64,000 nucleotides of DNA, from contig NC_065535.1 in NCBI RefSeq assembly GCF_932294415.1, positions 93,140,862 to 93,204,861 on the forward strand, in the 5' to 3' direction. This DNA comes from Quercus robur. Taxonomy: Eukaryota; Streptophyta; Magnoliopsida; Fagales; Fagaceae. The notes under the pieces were generated by a model. That model was not told the origin of the DNA and did no database searches. It saw nothing but the letters and a program-made list of their open reading frames with translations. The position numbers were made by a program, and so were the translations under genes. Shown in pieces: positions 61,150 to 64,000 of the stretch; the first letter of the stretch is position 1; every line of letters begins with the position of its first letter.

Positions 61150-61735
61150 TGGACAAAATGCAAGAGAAAAAAGAAAAAAGAAAAAAAAAGGAAACATAAG
61201 GTTGAAAGAAAGACAAAGAATAAGAAATCACAATTTAAAATTACTATCACAATATTTTCATAATAAATTTTAAGTAATTAGCTAATATTGGTGAGTAAAA
61301 ATATAATTTCAGTGGTAGGTTCAAATTAGAACTAGTAATAGCTTTCCATATAAGATTTTGTTATGATTCTTGTGAAAGTATTGTAAAAAATATTATAAAT
61401 GTAGCATTTTTTGTTGAAAAATATAATTGTTGAGAATGAATAATTTCGGTGGTAGGTTCAAATTAGAACTAATAATAGCTTTCCATATAAGATTTTGTTA
61501 TGATTCTTGTGAAAGTATTGTAAAAAATATTATAAATGTAATATTTTTTGTTGAAAAATATAATTGTTGAGAATTAATAAAGGAAGAAAAATAAAGATTA
61601 AAAATGAATAAAAAAATAATATTTAAATAATATAAAAAAGGATAAAGAATTTATTAAAAAATATATTTGAAAAACTAGATTGATAAAAGATAAATTTTAC
61701 TATTCACTTAAAAAAAAATTTCCCTCGTAGTTTAC
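60331..61735. mobile_element. Extra DNA block present only in duplication unit 2
   Basis: Absent from the equivalent place upstream of copy 1. It includes a 17-bp-stem hairpin at 60349-60386 (GCTACAATAGCTCTCCA and its inverse), a (CAA)n tract at about 60640-60666, a (GT)n tract at 61116-61148 and A/G-rich low-complexity sequence. A 137-bp tandem duplication (61304-61440, 61441-61574) of a MITE family is related to 50550-50712. Its origin as one or several insertions is not resolved. A frame at 60886-61263 is low-complexity and is not called. Confidence 0.55.
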
Positions 61736-62376
61736 TAGAGATGCTTTGTAATATGTCTATTTACTTTTGCTGCGTGAAATCTGCTAGATTCTTCCTTAGT
61801 AGGATCGTCCGTTACGAAAAGTTTGCAGTAGTAGGTAGACTTTGTACGTCCGATATAAGAATAACTCGGTGGAGTAGTAATTTTGACTTCTTTAACAAAG
61901 CACCACATGTCCAATAAATGTGACATCGACGAGAAAGTATATTATATTTCAATAATACTAATTTAATATTTTTTAGATATTTTTTATTTAATAAATGAAT
62001 GGTATTTATTTCAAAAAATTATATAAAATTATTCTAATAAATTAATTATAATTTTTTATACTATAAAAAAATAAATTAATCATTTATTAGATAATTTAAT
62101 ATGATTTTTAAAAAAATATATCACTTATTTATTAAGTACAAAAAAAAAATTGATATTAACGAAACAAAGTACACTTTGTCAGCAGCCATAGATGAACTGC
62201 TGATAAGCCTGTGTGTTTGACCAAAGCTGAATCTCCTCTCTGTCTCAAAAAATCTTAAACTCTTGTAAGAATCATCAATGGCTGCTACCCCTTTCCAGTT
62301 CTAGTTAATAACCCATATCTATCTGAAATCAGAATCCAAGCACACACACCACACCACACCACACCACACAACAGCC

Positions 62377-64000
62377 ATGAAGAATCTTGTTGCTAATTTT
62401 GTGCTGTTGCTTCTTTCACTCTTATTATGTTCTGTCTCTTTATTAACCTCAGCAGATTCAAACACCTCCGCTACATGTCCAATGGATCTTAGCTATGTCC
62501 TAAATATCCCATGGAACCAATCCCTTTGCCAAAAGTTGCAGCCCACAGAAACCATAAACGTCACAACTGCCCAAAACGTAAACCCCCCACACTCATGTTA
62601 TCAAACTCTCCTGTCCCTCTTTGCCATAGGCTTTGCCCGACGCCTCAGAGAAACCTCACTTTTCAACCTCCCTGACCTCCCAACTTCCACTTCTTGTCTC
62701 AATGATTTCCAATCCAAACTCACCGCACTTTCACTCCCCACCACGCTTGTCTCCTCTTACTTCAATCCTCTTCAGTTTGTGATTTCACCAAACGTCTGTG
62801 CCCACATAGAGAGTACCAAAGATTGGGTCAATAAGCTTGGACCCACTACTGCTTTGGACTCAGGTTGCAAGTCTGACCTCACTGATCTCACTTCCTGTGA
62901 TGCTTGTGTCGCAGCTGGTTCCCAGGTTACGACAGAATTGATTGCTATAGATGGTAATACCTCTCAAGCTAAAGCTCTTGATTGCTTTTACTTTGCTGTT
63001 CTTTATGCTGCTGGTATTGTTAATGCATATGGACCTGAGAGTGTTGGTGTTATGACATGTCCTCTTGGTTTACAACTTAATTCAGAAGAGGGTGGGGATA
63101 AGGGTCATCCGAGGCTTGCTTTTGGGTTAACAGGAGCTGGGGTTGCTGTTGTGGTTATGTCTTGTTTGTTGGGACTGTATCTTTGGTATGATAGGAGGTG
63201 GAGGAGGAAGAAGGGTGAGGGGTCTAATTTGAGGTACGGTCATGATTTGGAGGAACAAGGGTCTAAGTTAAGAGTGAGGCCAAATACCGGGTCAATCTGG
63301 TACAAAATTGAGGAGCTTGAGAAGGTGACTGATAATTTTTCGCAGAAGAATTTTATTGGACAAGGTGGATTTGGAATGGTTTTTAAAGGGGCCTTAGCGG
63401 ATGGGACTGTGGTTGCAGTGAAGAAGGTTGTGGAGTCTGATTTTCAAGGAGATGCTGAGTTTTGCAATGAGGTTGAGATTATTAGCAATTTGAAGCACCG
63501 GAATCTTGTTCCACTTAGAGGGTGTTGTGTGGTTGATGGGTACGAGGAGTATGATGAGAGGGGAAGTCAAAGGTACCTTGTATACGATTACATGCCTAAT
63601 GGCAATCTTGATGATCATTTGTTTCCGTCGGGTGCTAGTGGAATGGGGAAGTCACCATTGACATGGCCTCAAAGGAAGAGCATAATCTTGGATGTTGCGA
63701 AGGGGTTAGCTTATTTGCACTATGGAGTGAAGCCTGCAATATATCATAGAGATATTAAGGCCACAAATATACTTTTGGATGCAGATATGAGAGCAAGAGT
63801 GGCAGATTTTGGGCTTGCAAAGCAGATCAAGGAGGGTCAGTCTCATCTCACAACCAGAGTGGCTGGAACACATGGGTACTTGGCCCCAGAATATGCACTT
63901 TATGGACAGCTGACTGAGAAGAGTGATGTTTATAGTTTTGGGGTGGTGGTTTTGGAGATATTGTGTGGGAGAAAAGCTCTTGATTTGTCATCGGGATCAC
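62377..64000 (+). CDS. SPARK-domain receptor-like kinase, copy 2 (cut by window end)
   Basis: An open frame with no stop runs from the ATG at 62377 to the last base, 541 codons, covering signal peptide, ectodomain, transmembrane helix and most of the kinase through the HRD, DFG and APE regions. Relative to copy 1 it has one extra codon in the ectodomain and about 29 replaced residues before the transmembrane segment, but only about five in the next 320 codons. Two ectodomain Cys are changed to Tyr (SCC to SCY, SSC to SSY). The catalytic residues [13 protein letters not shown] and DFG are intact. The same leader sequence ACACACACCACACCACA precedes both start codons. Confidence 0.92.
   Translation, partial: MKNLVANFVLLLLSLLLCSVSLLTSADSNTSATCPMDLSYVLNIPWNQSLCQKLQPTETINVTTAQNVNPPHSCYQTLLSLFAIGFARRLRETSLFNLPDLPTSTSCLNDFQSKLTALSLPTTLVSSYFNPLQFVISPNVCAHIESTKDWVNKLGPTTALDSGCKSDLTDLTSCDACVAAGSQVTTELIAIDGNTSQAKALDCFYFAVLYAAGIVNAYGPESVGVMTCPLGLQLNSEEGGDKGHPRLAFGLTGAGVAVVVMSCLLGLYLWYDRRWRRKKGEGSNLRYGHDLEEQGSKLRVRPNTGSIWYKIEELEKVTDNFSQKNFIGQGGFGMVFKGALADGTVVAVKKVVESDFQGDAEFCNEVEIISNLKHRNLVPLRGCCVVDGYEEYDERGSQRYLVYDYMPNGNLDDHLFPSGASGMGKSPLTWPQRKSIILDVAKGLAYLHYGVKPAIYHRDIKATNILLDADMRARVADFGLAKQIKEGQSHLTTRVAGTHGYLAPEYALYGQLTEKSDVYSFGVVVLEILCGRKALDLSSGS

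Larger units (their letters stand above)
59379..64000. repeat. Segmental duplication, unit 2 (runs past the window end)
   Basis: Parallels unit 1: 59379-60330 matches 55447-56400. 61740-61925 (TATTTACTTTTGC, CTCGGTGGAGTAGTAATTTT, CACCACATGTCCAATAA) matches 56525-56705, and the gene follows. Extra DNA lies at about 60331-61735 and 61930-62175. Confidence 0.85.

Noticed and set aside
60886-61263. 125-codon frame rich in Lys and Val
   Set aside because: Composed of A-runs and a (GT)n microsatellite; no evidence of a protein.

Overview
The window is nuclear DNA of a flowering plant, almost certainly a woody eudicot. The evidence is long AT-rich intergenic stretches, GT-AG introns up to about 2.7 kb, plant-specific protein families, and dense plant-type transposons. 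A Fagaceae-like genome is my guess from the repeat flavour; it is not proven.

Layout from left to right. 93-2654 (-) is a bHLH transcription factor of the iron-regulation (ORG2/bHLH38-like) type whose last exon lies outside the window. 4761-4918 is a Mutator-like MITE. From 6019 to 18865 runs a head-to-tail array of Helitron-like units. Its last unit is split by a 10.6 kb LTR retrotransposon of the Ty3/gypsy Tat type (7529-18142). That element has two identical 693-bp LTRs, a gag-protease frame, a single UAG stop in tobamovirus-type readthrough context, a pol frame with two RNase H domains and integrase, five ~80-bp tandem repeats, and an antisense intron-containing gene with its own TATA box. 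18875-20624 is a non-autonomous Mutator-like element with long terminal inverted repeats.

Four ordinary genes follow: a membralin homologue (20991-33657, +, 14 coding exons), a chloroplast COG0354 folate-binding protein (35546-41293, +, 12 exons), a DnaJ/HSP40 peptide-binding protein whose J domain has lost its HPD motif (42951-45849, -), and Mediator subunit MED31 (48013-51909, +). Membralin and COG0354 are also neighbours in Arabidopsis (At1g60995 and At1g60990), so this pair looks like conserved microsynteny. Their introns hold old transposon remnants: a LINE 3' fragment, a 403-bp Helitron and a hairpin MITE.

The right end (about 55.4-64 kb) is a tandem segmental duplication carrying two SPARK-type receptor-like kinases (At1g11050/RKF3-like). 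The first (56901-58871) is complete; the second (62377 to the window end) is cut by the edge. Their transmembrane and kinase parts are about 99% identical, while the ectodomains differ mostly by amino-acid replacements. The second copy has also lost two ectodomain cysteines and gained about 1.5 kb of DNA between the shared upstream block and the gene.

The strongest leads are the readthrough cassette and antisense gene of the young retrotransposon, and the fast-diverging ectodomains of the kinase pair. Exon boundaries were derived by hand from GT/AG sites, reading phase and protein-family continuity. All CDS coordinates give the outer limits of spliced genes, with exons listed in the evidence.
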